A DNA stretch of 31,281 bases from Betaproteobacteria bacterium (GTDB taxonomy: Bacteria; Pseudomonadota; Gammaproteobacteria; Burkholderiales; Burkholderiaceae). Made by a program: the position numbers and the translations under genes. Within the stretch, counting starts at the first letter, position 1; every line of letters begins with the position of its first letter. The DNA is taken from positions 1-31,281 of the forward strand of contig JABMMT010000168.1 in the NCBI GenBank assembly GCA_013205155.1, given 5' to 3'. The notes below the pieces were generated by a model. The model saw only the letters and a list, made by a program, of their open reading frames with translations. It was not told where the DNA came from and did no database searches. Shown here piece after piece: positions 8,394 to 16,397 of the stretch.

Positions 8394-9143
8394 ATGAAAC
8401 GCATTTTTCTAGCTCTAATAGTCTGCCTGGTGGCTTTCGGCATTTCTGCATGCTCTAAATCGAATTCAAAAGAAATTAAGGTGGCAGTATCCCCAGCTTC
8501 ACCTCCCATGGTATTTGAACAAAACGGCAAGATTGTTGGTGTCGATATGGATATTTTTGATGGTTACTGTAAAGCCCGCTCTTGCACTCTTAAGGTGACG
8601 CCATATGATTGGCAGGGAATGTTAGGCGCAGTGTCTAGCGGTCAAGCCGATGTCGCTTTTTCAGGAATATCCATTACGGATAAACGCAAAGAAGTGATGG
8701 ATTTTTCACAGCCATATTACGATAACGCTTGGCATTTAGTGAGTATGAAAAATCGCAATATTCAAATCAAGGATTTGAATGAACTTAAAAAATATAAGAT
8801 TGGCTATCCCCGCGGGATGGCTTATGACGATCTGATTCGCAATGAGTTAGAGCCAAAGGGCTACTACTCTCTAAGTAAAGTAAAACTCTATCCTTCTTAT
8901 ACTGAGGTTATTACCGACCTACAAAATGGCAATATTGATCTTGCCTTTATTGAAGAACCGGTTCTGGCTAACTTTATTAATAAAATGAAGTTACCCATTG
9001 AAAGTGATTATGTCTTTAGCGGCTATGACAAGCTTGGTTTCGCTTTTGCTAAGGGATCAAAGTTGCGTGATGATTTCAATGCTTACTTAAAAGAACTCGG
9101 CCCAGACAAAGTGAAGGCTATTCTAGATAAGTGGATGAATTAG
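8394..9143 (+). CDS. Amino acid ABC transporter, substrate-binding lipoprotein (SBP_bac_3)
   Basis: Extracytoplasmic receptor that captures a polar amino acid or related compound for the permeases encoded downstream. The 249-residue protein starts with a lipoprotein signal: MKR, a hydrophobic stretch, and lipobox GISAC with the modified Cys20, so it should be anchored to a membrane. The mature part has the family-3 pattern: VAVSPASPPMVF at the ligand entrance, VGVDMDIFDG, DWQGMLGAVSSGQADV, and SGISITDKRKEVMDFSQPY. Length is normal. A GGGGA ribosome-binding site lies eight bases before the ATG. First gene of a four-gene operon. The ligand cannot be read from the sequence. Confidence 0.92.
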   Translation: MKRIFLALIVCLVAFGISACSKSNSKEIKVAVSPASPPMVFEQNGKIVGVDMDIFDGYCKARSCTLKVTPYDWQGMLGAVSSGQADVAFSGISITDKRKEVMDFSQPYYDNAWHLVSMKNRNIQIKDLNELKKYKIGYPRGMAYDDLIRNELEPKGYYSLSKVKLYPSYTEVITDLQNGNIDLAFIEEPVLANFINKMKLPIESDYVFSGYDKLGFAFAKGSKLRDDFNAYLKELGPDKVKAILDKWMN

Positions 9144-9167
9144 TTTTTAGTTTTATAGGGCTTTCTT

Positions 9168-9821
9168 GTGAATTTTTATGACATCCTTGCACAATTAGCA
9201 CAAGGAATTTCTTACACTGTCATTGTTACCTTAACCTGTAGTGCTACAGGCTTGGTAGTTGGCCTGACTTTGGCGAGTCTACGCCGACTAAAAATTCCTG
9301 GTGTAACACCACTGATTGATACCTATACCTATATCTTCAGAGGTGTACCGGTTTTAGTCTTACTTTTCATGGTGTATTTTGGTTTACCTAGCGTGGGTAT
9401 TAAAGTGCCACCCTTGATGGCAATGGCGCTGAGTCTTGGCTTAGTTTCATCCGCCTATCTTGCTGAAGTATTTCGTGGCGCCTTCAATTCAGTGAATGCC
9501 GATGAAATTTTGGCAGGCCAGGCAATGGGAATGAGTAAATTACAGGTGCTTTGGTACATTGATTTACCGCAGATGTTTCGTTTTTCAGTACCAGGCATGA
9601 TCAATGAATTTACATCTGTCTTAAAGTATTCCCCATTTGCTTATACCGTGGGTATACCTGAGATAACTAAGCAGGCAATTGCCTTAACTTCTACAACTTT
9701 GCGAGGTGTTGAGATTTATTTTGCTGTTGGCCTACTCTATTTCGCTATTTACCGCATTTTATTGTTCGCTATTCAGTTAGTTAATCGTCATTATCAAGTT
9801 CCAGGATTGGGTAAAGCATGA
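9168..9821 (+). CDS. Amino acid ABC transporter permease (HisM/HisQ type), first
   Basis: Inner-membrane permease of a polar amino acid importer, 217 residues with about five hydrophobic helices. The coupling helix that docks on the ATPase is visible as the EAA-type loop EILAGQAMGMSKLQVLWYID, followed by LPQ. The upstream segment SAYLAEVFRGA is typical of HisMQ/GlnP family members. I take the GTG at 9168 as start: it follows the receptor stop by 24 bases and gives the expected N-terminus NFYDILAQLAQG. It is paired with a second permease of the same family after the ATPase, suggesting a heterodimeric channel. Confidence 0.92.
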   Translation: MNFYDILAQLAQGISYTVIVTLTCSATGLVVGLTLASLRRLKIPGVTPLIDTYTYIFRGVPVLVLLFMVYFGLPSVGIKVPPLMAMALSLGLVSSAYLAEVFRGAFNSVNADEILAGQAMGMSKLQVLWYIDLPQMFRFSVPGMINEFTSVLKYSPFAYTVGIPEITKQAIALTSTTLRGVEIYFAVGLLYFAIYRILLFAIQLVNRHYQVPGLGKA

Positions 9822-9855
9822 TGAATTTAGGTATTACATTCAGAGAGGCTTCTAC

Positions 9856-10593
9856 GTGCCATTAATTCAGGTTCGTGATCTTAAAAAAGTGTATGGCGAG
9901 CAAGTCGTACTATCAAACATCAATTTTGATGTGGAGGATGGGGCAGTCCGAGTCTTGATGGGTTCCTCTGGCTCAGGTAAGTCTACGATATTGCATTGCC
10001 TTAATCGTCTTGAAGATCCCACCTCAGGATCTATTTTATTTCGTGGTGAAGAGGTTGCTGGCCTTGGCGTTGATGTGAGGGCATTACGGCAGCAAATTGG
10101 CTTTGTATTCCAACAATTTGCCTTGTATAGCCACCTGACCGTTTTAGAAAATGTGACATTGGCCTTAAAAGTATTAATGGGTATGAAAAAACTAGAGGCA
10201 AATGAGAAGGCCTTAAATACTTTATCAAAATTTGACATGACGATTCACCAACACAAGTATCCAGCCCAGCTTTCGGGAGGCCAACAACAACGAGTGGCGA
10301 TTGCCCGCGCATTGGCTATGGATCCAGCGGTACTGGTATTAGACGAACCGACTTCAGCGCTTGATCCAATCATGTCACGTGATGTTGCCGATTTAATCAA
10401 TCGTCTGCATGAGGCTGGTATTACGATGCTCTGTGTTACTCATGATTTAGCACTCGCGCAAAATATTTCTGATACGGTGATGTTCTTAGACAAGGGCATC
10501 ATACGTGCGGATGAAAAGATTTCAATCCTGATGAGTGATACATCTGATCCTGATATTCATGCATTTTTTGGTAATAAGGATATTAAGAAATGA
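9856..10593 (+). CDS. Amino acid ABC transporter ATP-binding protein (GlnQ/HisP type)
   Basis: ATPase that powers the importer. All nucleotide-binding motifs are intact in 245 residues: Walker A GSSGSGKST at 36-44, Q-loop FVFQQFALYSHLTV, signature LSGGQQQR at 139-146, Walker B VLVLDEP with Asp163 and Glu164, and the H-loop in CVTHD. The spacing and the signature match the polar amino acid uptake family. The GTG start at 9856 is preceded by AGAGAGG at a good distance. The 3' end overlaps the second permease by ATGA, so the pair is probably translationally coupled. The C-terminus lacks an extra regulatory domain. Confidence 0.95.
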   Translation: MPLIQVRDLKKVYGEQVVLSNINFDVEDGAVRVLMGSSGSGKSTILHCLNRLEDPTSGSILFRGEEVAGLGVDVRALRQQIGFVFQQFALYSHLTVLENVTLALKVLMGMKKLEANEKALNTLSKFDMTIHQHKYPAQLSGGQQQRVAIARALAMDPAVLVLDEPTSALDPIMSRDVADLINRLHEAGITMLCVTHDLALAQNISDTVMFLDKGIIRADEKISILMSDTSDPDIHAFFGNKDIKK

Positions 10594-11258
10594 ATACATG
10601 GAAGATCTTTGAAGTAGATCTGATCACTCAGATGCCGCTGATATTGATGGGCCTCGTCAATACTCTAAAACTGGCGGGCCTAGTCAGTGTTACTGGATTA
10701 TTACTTGGGATTGTGATCTTTTATCTTTCGATTAATAAAAATTTCTTGATTCGTACGGCAACTAATTCTTATATATCGTTTTTTATTGGCATGCCCTTAA
10801 TTGTCTTATTGTTCTTGATGTACTACGGACTACCGCAATGGGGTCTTCGGATGGATCCTTTTGATGTTGCTGCCATTGGATTTACATTAAATGTGGCTGC
10901 ATATAACGCTGCTTATATGAAAACAGCTTATAACGGATTGAATTTTATTCAACTAGAGGCTGCTGCAGCTCAGGGCTTTAGTTCTTTTCAAATCTTTCAG
11001 CTCATTACTTTGCCTCAGGTTCTGAAATTATCGGTTCCAGCATTAACCAATCAAGTCATTGCTAACTTAAAGGATAGTTCTGTAGCCTTTCTGATTCAGT
11101 ACACGGAGTTTTTTGCACGCATGCAAGAATTAGCTGCAAGTAACTTTCAATTCTTTAAGGCTTACTTACTCACTGCAATTGTTTACTTGGCAATGGTTTC
11201 TGTCATCGTCTTGTTTGCCAGGGCAATTGAGAGAAGAGTCGTTTTCCCAACACACTAA
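10590..11258 (+). CDS. Amino acid ABC transporter permease (HisM/HisQ type), second
   Basis: Second permease subunit of the importer, 222 residues, with about five hydrophobic helices and the ATPase-contact loop FIQLEAAAAQGFSSFQIFQL followed by ITLPQ. It is clearly homologous to the first permease but divergent, so the channel is likely a heterodimer. Its ATG overlaps the ATPase stop. It ends 19 bases before the shared terminator at 11278-11301 and is the last gene of the operon. Confidence 0.92.
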   Translation: MNTWKIFEVDLITQMPLILMGLVNTLKLAGLVSVTGLLLGIVIFYLSINKNFLIRTATNSYISFFIGMPLIVLLFLMYYGLPQWGLRMDPFDVAAIGFTLNVAAYNAAYMKTAYNGLNFIQLEAAAAQGFSSFQIFQLITLPQVLKLSVPALTNQVIANLKDSSVAFLIQYTEFFARMQELAASNFQFFKAYLLTAIVYLAMVSVIVLFARAIERRVVFPTH

Positions 11259-11277
11259 ATTGGAGTTTTGAGAACAA

Positions 11278-11301
11278 AAAAGTGACCCGTAGGCCACTTT
11301 T
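11278..11301. terminator. Bidirectional terminator between convergent ABC operon and mmsA
   Basis: AAAAGTGACC (11278-11287), loop CGTA, GGCCACTTTT (11292-11301). The stem pairs except for one A-C mismatch, with A-run and T-run on opposite sides so it can act on both strands. It lies between the permease stop (11258) and the mmsA stop (11321). Confidence 0.75.
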
Positions 11302-11320
11302 GAGTTTGAGAAAGAAGTGA

Positions 11321-12847
11321 TTATTTGGATGTCGGCATAACAAATTCAGCACCCTTAGCGATGCTCTCCGGCCAGCGCTGCATGACACTTTTCTGTTTAC
11401 TATAAAAGCGCACACCTTCTTTACCGTAAGCATGCATATCACCAAAGATTGAATTCTTCCAACCACCAAAACCATGCCAAGCCATTGGTACTGGAATAGG
11501 CACATTGATACCAACCATACCCACTTGAACCCTGCGAGCAAATTCACGGGCGATATTGCCATCACTAGTAAAGCAAGCAACCCCGTTACCAAACTCACAA
11601 GAGTTCACTATATTGAGAGCCTCGGTGAAGTTTGCTACACGTACACATGAAAGTACAGGGCCAAAAATTTCTTCTAAGTAGATTTTCATGTCAGGGGTGA
11701 CATTGTCGAATAAGGTGCCACCAATATAAAAGCCATTCTCGTTACCGGGAACTTTCAGACCACGTCCATCAACTAAAAGTTTTGCTCCAGAAGCTATGCC
11801 ACTCTCGATGTATCCGGTAATGCGCTCTAATGCAGCCTTTGTCACAATCGGCCCCATCTCAGCATCTAGCTCCATACCATTTTTAACTTTCAAGGTTTTG
11901 GTGCGCTCAATCAGTTTAGGCATGATTTTTTCAGCCACATCACCAACTAAGACTGCAACCGAGATTGCCATGCAGCGTTCCCCAGCTGAGCCATAAGCAG
12001 CACCTACCAGTGCGTCAATTGCCTTATCAATGTCTGCATCAGGCATGATCACCATATGATTCTTTGCGCCGCCCAAGGCCTGCGAACGTTTACCAAAGTG
12101 GGCACAACGCTCATAAATATAATTTGCAATTGGAGTAGATCCAACGAAGCTGACAGCCTTAACGTCTGGATTTTCAATCAAGGCATCGACCGCTTCTTTA
12201 TCGCCTTGAATAACGTTAAAGACACCATCTGGTAAGCCAGCATCCTTTAAGAGTTTTGCCATCAATAATGAGGCAGAAGGGTCAGTAGGGCTTGGCTTGA
12301 GGATAAATGTGTTGCCACAGGCTATCGCCACTGGATACATCCACATCGGTACCATCACAGGGAAGTTAAAAGGAGTAATTCCAGCGACAACGCCTAAAGG
12401 TTGGCGCATCACCCAGTTATCAATATCTGTAGAAACCTGTTCGGTGTAGTCACCTTTTAGTAATTCCGGAATACCGGTAGCAAATTCTATGATCTCAATG
12501 CCGCGAGTGACTTCGCCTTGGGCATCAGTGAACACTTTTCCATGCTCGGCGGTAATGATGGCAGCTAATGCATCGCGATTGGCATTCATTAATTCTAAGA
12601 ATTTGAACATGATGCGGGCCCGGCGCAATGGGCTTGTTTGGCTCCAACTCACAAATGCTTCTTGAGCAACTGCCACAGCAGCATCAACCTCTTTACGGCT
12701 AGCTAGAGCTACTCTGCGGGCAACAGATCCATGGGCAGGGTTGTATACGTCTGAAAAACGACCATCCTTGGGGTTGACGAGCTTGCCGCCAACGTAGTGG
12801 CCGATATCATCTTTTGATGCAAAAGCTTGTGGTGCATTCATAGTCAT
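11321..12847 (-). CDS. mmsA: Methylmalonate-semialdehyde dehydrogenase (CoA-acylating)
   Basis: Oxidises methylmalonate or malonate semialdehyde with NAD and CoA to propionyl-CoA or acetyl-CoA plus CO2, in valine, beta-alanine and inositol breakdown. The 508-residue protein is a member of the aldehyde dehydrogenase superfamily. The catalytic Cys292 lies in GSAGERCMAISVAV. Around residues 257-265 the motif reads ALGGAKNH, in place of the ELGGK with general-base Glu of ordinary aldehyde dehydrogenases; this loss is a hallmark of the CoA-acylating group. The NAD-binding Rossmann segment FVGSTPIANYIY is present. The gene stands alone, convergent with the ABC operon and divergent from the Old Yellow Enzyme gene. 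Start could be either of two Met codons two residues apart. Confidence 0.93.
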   Translation of the reverse strand: MTMNAPQAFASKDDIGHYVGGKLVNPKDGRFSDVYNPAHGSVARRVALASRKEVDAAVAVAQEAFVSWSQTSPLRRARIMFKFLELMNANRDALAAIITAEHGKVFTDAQGEVTRGIEIIEFATGIPELLKGDYTEQVSTDIDNWVMRQPLGVVAGITPFNFPVMVPMWMYPVAIACGNTFILKPSPTDPSASLLMAKLLKDAGLPDGVFNVIQGDKEAVDALIENPDVKAVSFVGSTPIANYIYERCAHFGKRSQALGGAKNHMVIMPDADIDKAIDALVGAAYGSAGERCMAISVAVLVGDVAEKIMPKLIERTKTLKVKNGMELDAEMGPIVTKAALERITGYIESGIASGAKLLVDGRGLKVPGNENGFYIGGTLFDNVTPDMKIYLEEIFGPVLSCVRVANFTEALNIVNSCEFGNGVACFTSDGNIAREFARRVQVGMVGINVPIPVPMAWHGFGGWKNSIFGDMHAYGKEGVRFYSKQKSVMQRWPESIAKGAEFVMPTSK

Positions 12848-13008
12848 TTGTGCTTATTATTTCAAGGGTGTTAGATAAATGATAAAGAGAGTGAGCCTAA
12901 TGTTGTGCAAGACTACGTTGTCTCGTTTATTCTACTTTTGCGCTATTTTATCGCTATAAGTCTATTTTGGTCATTTGTTACATTTTGTGAGTTTTTTAAA
13001 GGTCCGTT

Positions 13009-14130
13009 ATGAGTCTTCTTTTCTCTGAATACACCCTGAATAGCCCCCGTGGCCCATTAAAGCTGGCGAATCGGGTTGTTGTGGCCCCAATGTGCCAATA
13101 CTCAGCCATGAATGGCGAAGCTACTGACTGGCATCTGATGCATTGGGGAAACTTACTGAATAGTGGGGCGGCTTTATTCATTATTGAAGCTACTGCCGTC
13201 ACTCCAGAGGGGCGCATTACACCCGCCTGTCTAGGATTATGGGATGACCGTACCGAAGCTGCCTTATCAGACAAATTGATCAGAGCTCGTAAATTGGCTC
13301 CTGCTACGCCGGTATTTATTCAACTGGCTCACGCTGGTCGAAAGGCATCGAGTGCCTCCCCTTGGGATGGTGGTCAATTGCTTCCAGTAGATCAGGGCGG
13401 CTGGGAAATGGAAGCGCCTTCTGCTATTCCTCAATTAGAGGGTGAGCGCTTGCCACATGAACTCACTAAGGAAGATCTACAAGATTTAATAGAAGCTTTT
13501 GTCATTGCGGCTAAACGCTCAGACAAAATTGGTATCGATGGGGTTGAATTGCATGGCGCCCATGGATATTTATTGCACCAGTTTTTATCTCCAATAGCCA
13601 ATCAGCGTAAAGATGAATATGGCGGCTCATTTGAGAATCGCATTCGTTTTCCATTGGAACTCTTTAAGGCTGTACGAGTAGCATATCAAGGGGTTTTAGG
13701 GATACGATTATCTGCTAGCGATTGGATTGCCGGAGGATGGACTCCGGAGGAAACGGCAGACTTGGCGGCGAGTCTTAAGTCGTTAGGCGCCAACTATGTT
13801 CACATCTCATCAGGCGGTATTTCTCCTGCACAAAAAATTGCAATTGGCCCACACTACCAAGTTCCTTTTGCTAAGACTGTCAAAGAAAAATCAGGACTAC
13901 CCACCATGACAGTTGGGCTCATTACCGATCCCCATCAAGCCGAACAAATCTTACAAAAGGGCGATGCTGATTTAATCGCCTTAGCAAGAGCCTTTTTATA
14001 TAAGCCACGTTGGGCCTGGGAGGCTGCTGCCGCTCTTGATGGTACTGTTGCCTCTAATGAGCGCTATTGGCGTTGCTTACCAAGAGAAGCCCAGGCAATA
14101 TTTGGTAATGTCAAAGTCGGTCAAAGATAA
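13009..14130 (+). CDS. NADH:flavin oxidoreductase, Old Yellow Enzyme (YqjM/XenA type)
   Basis: FMN-dependent ene-reductase of the Old Yellow Enzyme family; such enzymes reduce activated C=C bonds of enones, and some reduce xenobiotics such as nitro compounds. The 373-residue protein belongs to the thermophilic-like/YqjM-XenA subgroup: Cys29 in APMCQYSA is the redox-tuning cysteine of that group. The active-site histidine pair lies in ELHGAHGYLLHQFLSP, followed by the NQRKDEYGGSFENR phosphate and flavin motif. It shares a 161-base divergent intergenic region with mmsA (12848-13008), AT-rich, in which I found no convincing promoter pair. Physiological substrate unknown. Confidence 0.93.
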   Translation: MSLLFSEYTLNSPRGPLKLANRVVVAPMCQYSAMNGEATDWHLMHWGNLLNSGAALFIIEATAVTPEGRITPACLGLWDDRTEAALSDKLIRARKLAPATPVFIQLAHAGRKASSASPWDGGQLLPVDQGGWEMEAPSAIPQLEGERLPHELTKEDLQDLIEAFVIAAKRSDKIGIDGVELHGAHGYLLHQFLSPIANQRKDEYGGSFENRIRFPLELFKAVRVAYQGVLGIRLSASDWIAGGWTPEETADLAASLKSLGANYVHISSGGISPAQKIAIGPHYQVPFAKTVKEKSGLPTMTVGLITDPHQAEQILQKGDADLIALARAFLYKPRWAWEAAAALDGTVASNERYWRCLPREAQAIFGNVKVGQR

Positions 14131-14168
14131 TTTTAAAAATACTCAAGAAGAGTAAAAGGGAGATCTCC

Positions 14169-14286
14169 ATGAAACATATTTACACTTTAAAGGCTGCACT
14201 GTTTGCGACGAGTGCTTACATGATTCAAGAAAGAGTTACCTTATTGGAATAAGGCGATTAAATCAGCCAATATCACCTTGGGCTAA
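14169..14286 (+). pseudogene. Internally deleted remnant, probably a TctC/Bug-type periplasmic receptor
   Basis: A strong ribosome-binding site AAGGGAG (14156-14162) stands six bases before an ATG at 14169. From it reads a 27-codon frame starting MKHIYTLKAALFATSA, which looks like the n- and h-regions of a signal peptide, and stopping at 14252. In another frame the bases 14224-14286 encode FKKELPYWNKAIKSANITLG and a stop, a tail much like the C-termini of tripartite tricarboxylate receptors (TctC/Bug family, end pattern W-x-K-V-I-K-x-A-x-I). The simplest reading is a receptor gene that lost its middle, with the junction near 14211-14225. Family call is by remembered pattern. It could instead be a small translated peptide. 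Confidence 0.5.
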
Positions 14287-14291
14287 CAGTC

Positions 14292-15602
14292 TTATGCCTG
14301 GTCTCTTAAAACGGCATCAGGCAATGCTTGTGCAAATGCTCTAGCAGCGCTCAATAAGAATCGATCTTTTCCAGGACCTGCAATCAGCTGCACGCCAACG
14401 GGCAAGCCATTAGGACCACTACTGACATTGAGGTTGATACAAGGTAGACCTGATAGAGTCCATCCTCGACAAAATACTGGATTACCCGTGCCTTCTTTCG
14501 CCAGTGGAGCTTCACCAGGAGCGCTAGGTGCAATCAGAAAATCAACCTCATTTTCAAAGAGTTGCGCAATAGCAAAACGTGCTGCTTGGGCTTTCATTAA
14601 ATCCTTTTGATACTGTTCGTAAGGTATTTGCACGCCTTCGGAGAGTTGCTGTGATAGTTGAGGACTCAATTTTTTACTAAAACGCATGCGCTCAAAAATA
14701 AGCGCACGGGCCATCTCAAAACTCATGATGCGAGTTTGAAGTAAGGTTAAATCTTTGCAGGCTGCTGGTAAAGAAATATCTTGAACCATTCCTTTAGCAA
14801 TCGCTTCAGCAGTAAAGCGCGCTAAGGCTAGAGCGCCAGCAGTTTCTTTGCTAGCAAAAGACCAATCCTTAGTTTTGCAAATGGCCACTCGTGGTTTGTT
14901 ATGAAGTTGATCAATCTCAGCGAGAGAAAGGTCATTACTCATGGCTGCAACCCCTAGAGCAACATCTCCAACACTTCTGCCAAAGCAGCCCAAGGTATCT
15001 AAAGAGGGCGATAAAGCTTTAACACCCGCAAGCATTACTTTGCCAAAGCTGGGTTTATAACCCACAACACCACAATAGGATGCTGGTCGAATAATAGAAC
15101 CGGCGGTTTGACTGCCTGTTGCTAAAGGAACCATAAAGTCTGCAACAGCAGCTGCTGATCCACTCGATGAACCCCCGGGGGTATGTTTAAGGTGATGTGG
15201 GTTGTGAGTGACAGGGGGTTTAAATGTTGCAAATTCAGTACTGATGGTTTTGCCTAGGATGATTCCGCCTGCCTGACGCATTAAGGCTACAGAAACCGCA
15301 TCTGAGGCAGGGTAGTTATTGGCATAGATGGGGGATCCATAGCTAGTCGGTAAGTCATAGGTGTCAAATAGGTCTTTTACGCCTATCGGTAGCCCATGCA
15401 GTATGCCTTTGATTGAGCCCTTATCAAGCTCCCTAGCGCGGGCCAAGGCATTTTCTTTACCAAGGCTTGACCAAGCCTTCACTAGGCTCTCTCGATGGCC
15501 TATACGGTCCAAACAGGAAAGTAGTAGGTCGGTTGCTTTGATTTCTCGCCTAGCAAGTGCACGTGCAGCTTGCGAGGCACTTAGGCTCTCTAGATCTTTC
15601 AT
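14292..15602 (-). CDS. Amidase (amidase signature family)
   Basis: Hydrolyses a carboxamide bond through the Ser-cisSer-Lys triad of the amidase signature family. In 436 residues the triad can be placed as Lys76 (GLPIGVKDLFDT), Ser145 (TPGGSSSGSAAAVA) and Ser169 (GSQTAGSIIRPAS). The TAGS form at the nucleophile separates it from GatA, which has TGGS and acts with GatB and GatC; no gatBC is nearby, so it is not the tRNA amidotransferase subunit. No signal peptide, so cytoplasmic. It is convergent with the receptor remnant and only five bases from it. Receptors of the Bug family often sit beside amidases, which fits the remnant call. Substrate unknown. Confidence 0.9.
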   Translation of the reverse strand: MKDLESLSASQAARALARREIKATDLLLSCLDRIGHRESLVKAWSSLGKENALARARELDKGSIKGILHGLPIGVKDLFDTYDLPTSYGSPIYANNYPASDAVSVALMRQAGGIILGKTISTEFATFKPPVTHNPHHLKHTPGGSSSGSAAAVADFMVPLATGSQTAGSIIRPASYCGVVGYKPSFGKVMLAGVKALSPSLDTLGCFGRSVGDVALGVAAMSNDLSLAEIDQLHNKPRVAICKTKDWSFASKETAGALALARFTAEAIAKGMVQDISLPAACKDLTLLQTRIMSFEMARALIFERMRFSKKLSPQLSQQLSEGVQIPYEQYQKDLMKAQAARFAIAQLFENEVDFLIAPSAPGEAPLAKEGTGNPVFCRGWTLSGLPCINLNVSSGPNGLPVGVQLIAGPGKDRFLLSAARAFAQALPDAVLRDQA

Positions 15603-15672
15603 CCCTTTATTCTACTAAGTGTGGCGTATGATCGCAATTTAACATTTTTAAAGTACTCAGAAATCTACCTAA

Positions 15673-16335
15673 ATGAAGCAACATTCTGTTCGTGAAGCAT
15701 GGCTTGAAGATGCCGTTAAACACCTTGAACCCGTATTCTCTAGAGCTGGGTATGCTATCCCCCCCGTTCGCGTTTCTTGTGGATTTCCAGCATCTAGTAG
15801 CCCCAGAACCACTTTGGGCCAATGCTGGCCTCGTCAGCGGTCAGAGGGGGGCGTCAATGAAATTTTTATTTCACCTAAAATTGATGACCCAGTGCAATTG
15901 CTAGATACTTTGGTTCATGAGCTTTGTCATGCTGTTGATGATTGTTTTAGTGGACATGGAGAAGACTTCAAAGGGATTGCACAGACAGTAGGCTTGGAGG
16001 GGCCAGCCAGAATGGCTCATGCTACCGAAGAGCTGATCGTCAAATTGATGATGATCAGTCAAGAATTAGGACCCTACCCACATAAAGCAATTATCTTTCC
16101 ACCCCCAAGGGCCAGCAATGCGAGCAGAAGCAAAGCTAAATGTGGGCAATGCGGATATGAAGTCACTTTACTAAAAAAATGGGCCAGCTATGGTGCTCCT
16201 ATCTGTCCAAAAGATCATATCCGCATGCTAGAAGATGTCCCTGAAACGATTGAGAATACGAGTGATTACGATAGCGAGTCGGTTGGCAAAGGGGCTAAAA
16301 AAGCTCCTGATGAGATTCGTAGAGCCATTAGTTAA
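15673..16335 (+). CDS. SprT-like zinc metalloprotease-fold protein
   Basis: A 220-residue SprT-like protein. The zinc motif HELCH covers His82, Glu83 and His86, with a third candidate ligand at His95 (SGHGEDF), as in the SprT/Spartan family. The C-terminal part has a small zinc ribbon: Cys157, Cys160, Cys178 and His182. It lacks recognisable DNA-damage interaction motifs. Related bacterial proteins are annotated as SprT-like or putative transcription elongation proteins, but a proteolytic role has not been established for most. It starts 71 bases from the divergent amidase start and stands alone before the tartrate dehydrogenase gene. Domain call is confident; the function is open. Confidence 0.85.
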   Translation: MKQHSVREAWLEDAVKHLEPVFSRAGYAIPPVRVSCGFPASSSPRTTLGQCWPRQRSEGGVNEIFISPKIDDPVQLLDTLVHELCHAVDDCFSGHGEDFKGIAQTVGLEGPARMAHATEELIVKLMMISQELGPYPHKAIIFPPPRASNASRSKAKCGQCGYEVTLLKKWASYGAPICPKDHIRMLEDVPETIENTSDYDSESVGKGAKKAPDEIRRAIS

Positions 16336-16397
16336 ATCATTCAGTTGTAAGATTTTCCCTTATTAAAAATAACACCTACATTGAGAGCCCTTTTGAA

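Noticed and set aside
9867..10312. Two long minus-strand frames (123 and 93 codons) opposite the ABC ATPase gene
   Set aside because: They are fully antisense to a gene with all ABC motifs and show no recognisable domain.
11203..11598. Minus-strand frame of 131 codons across the mmsA 3' end
   Set aside because: Shares DNA with mmsA in another frame and crosses the terminator; no family resemblance.
14294..14322. TGCCTG / CAGGCA inverted repeat at the amidase 3' end
   Set aside because: A 6-bp stem with a 17-base loop inside coding sequence and no T-run; expected by chance at this length.
15692..15904. Second plus-strand frame of 70 codons inside the SprT-like gene
   Set aside because: Out-of-frame shadow; the other frame carries HELCH and the zinc ribbon.
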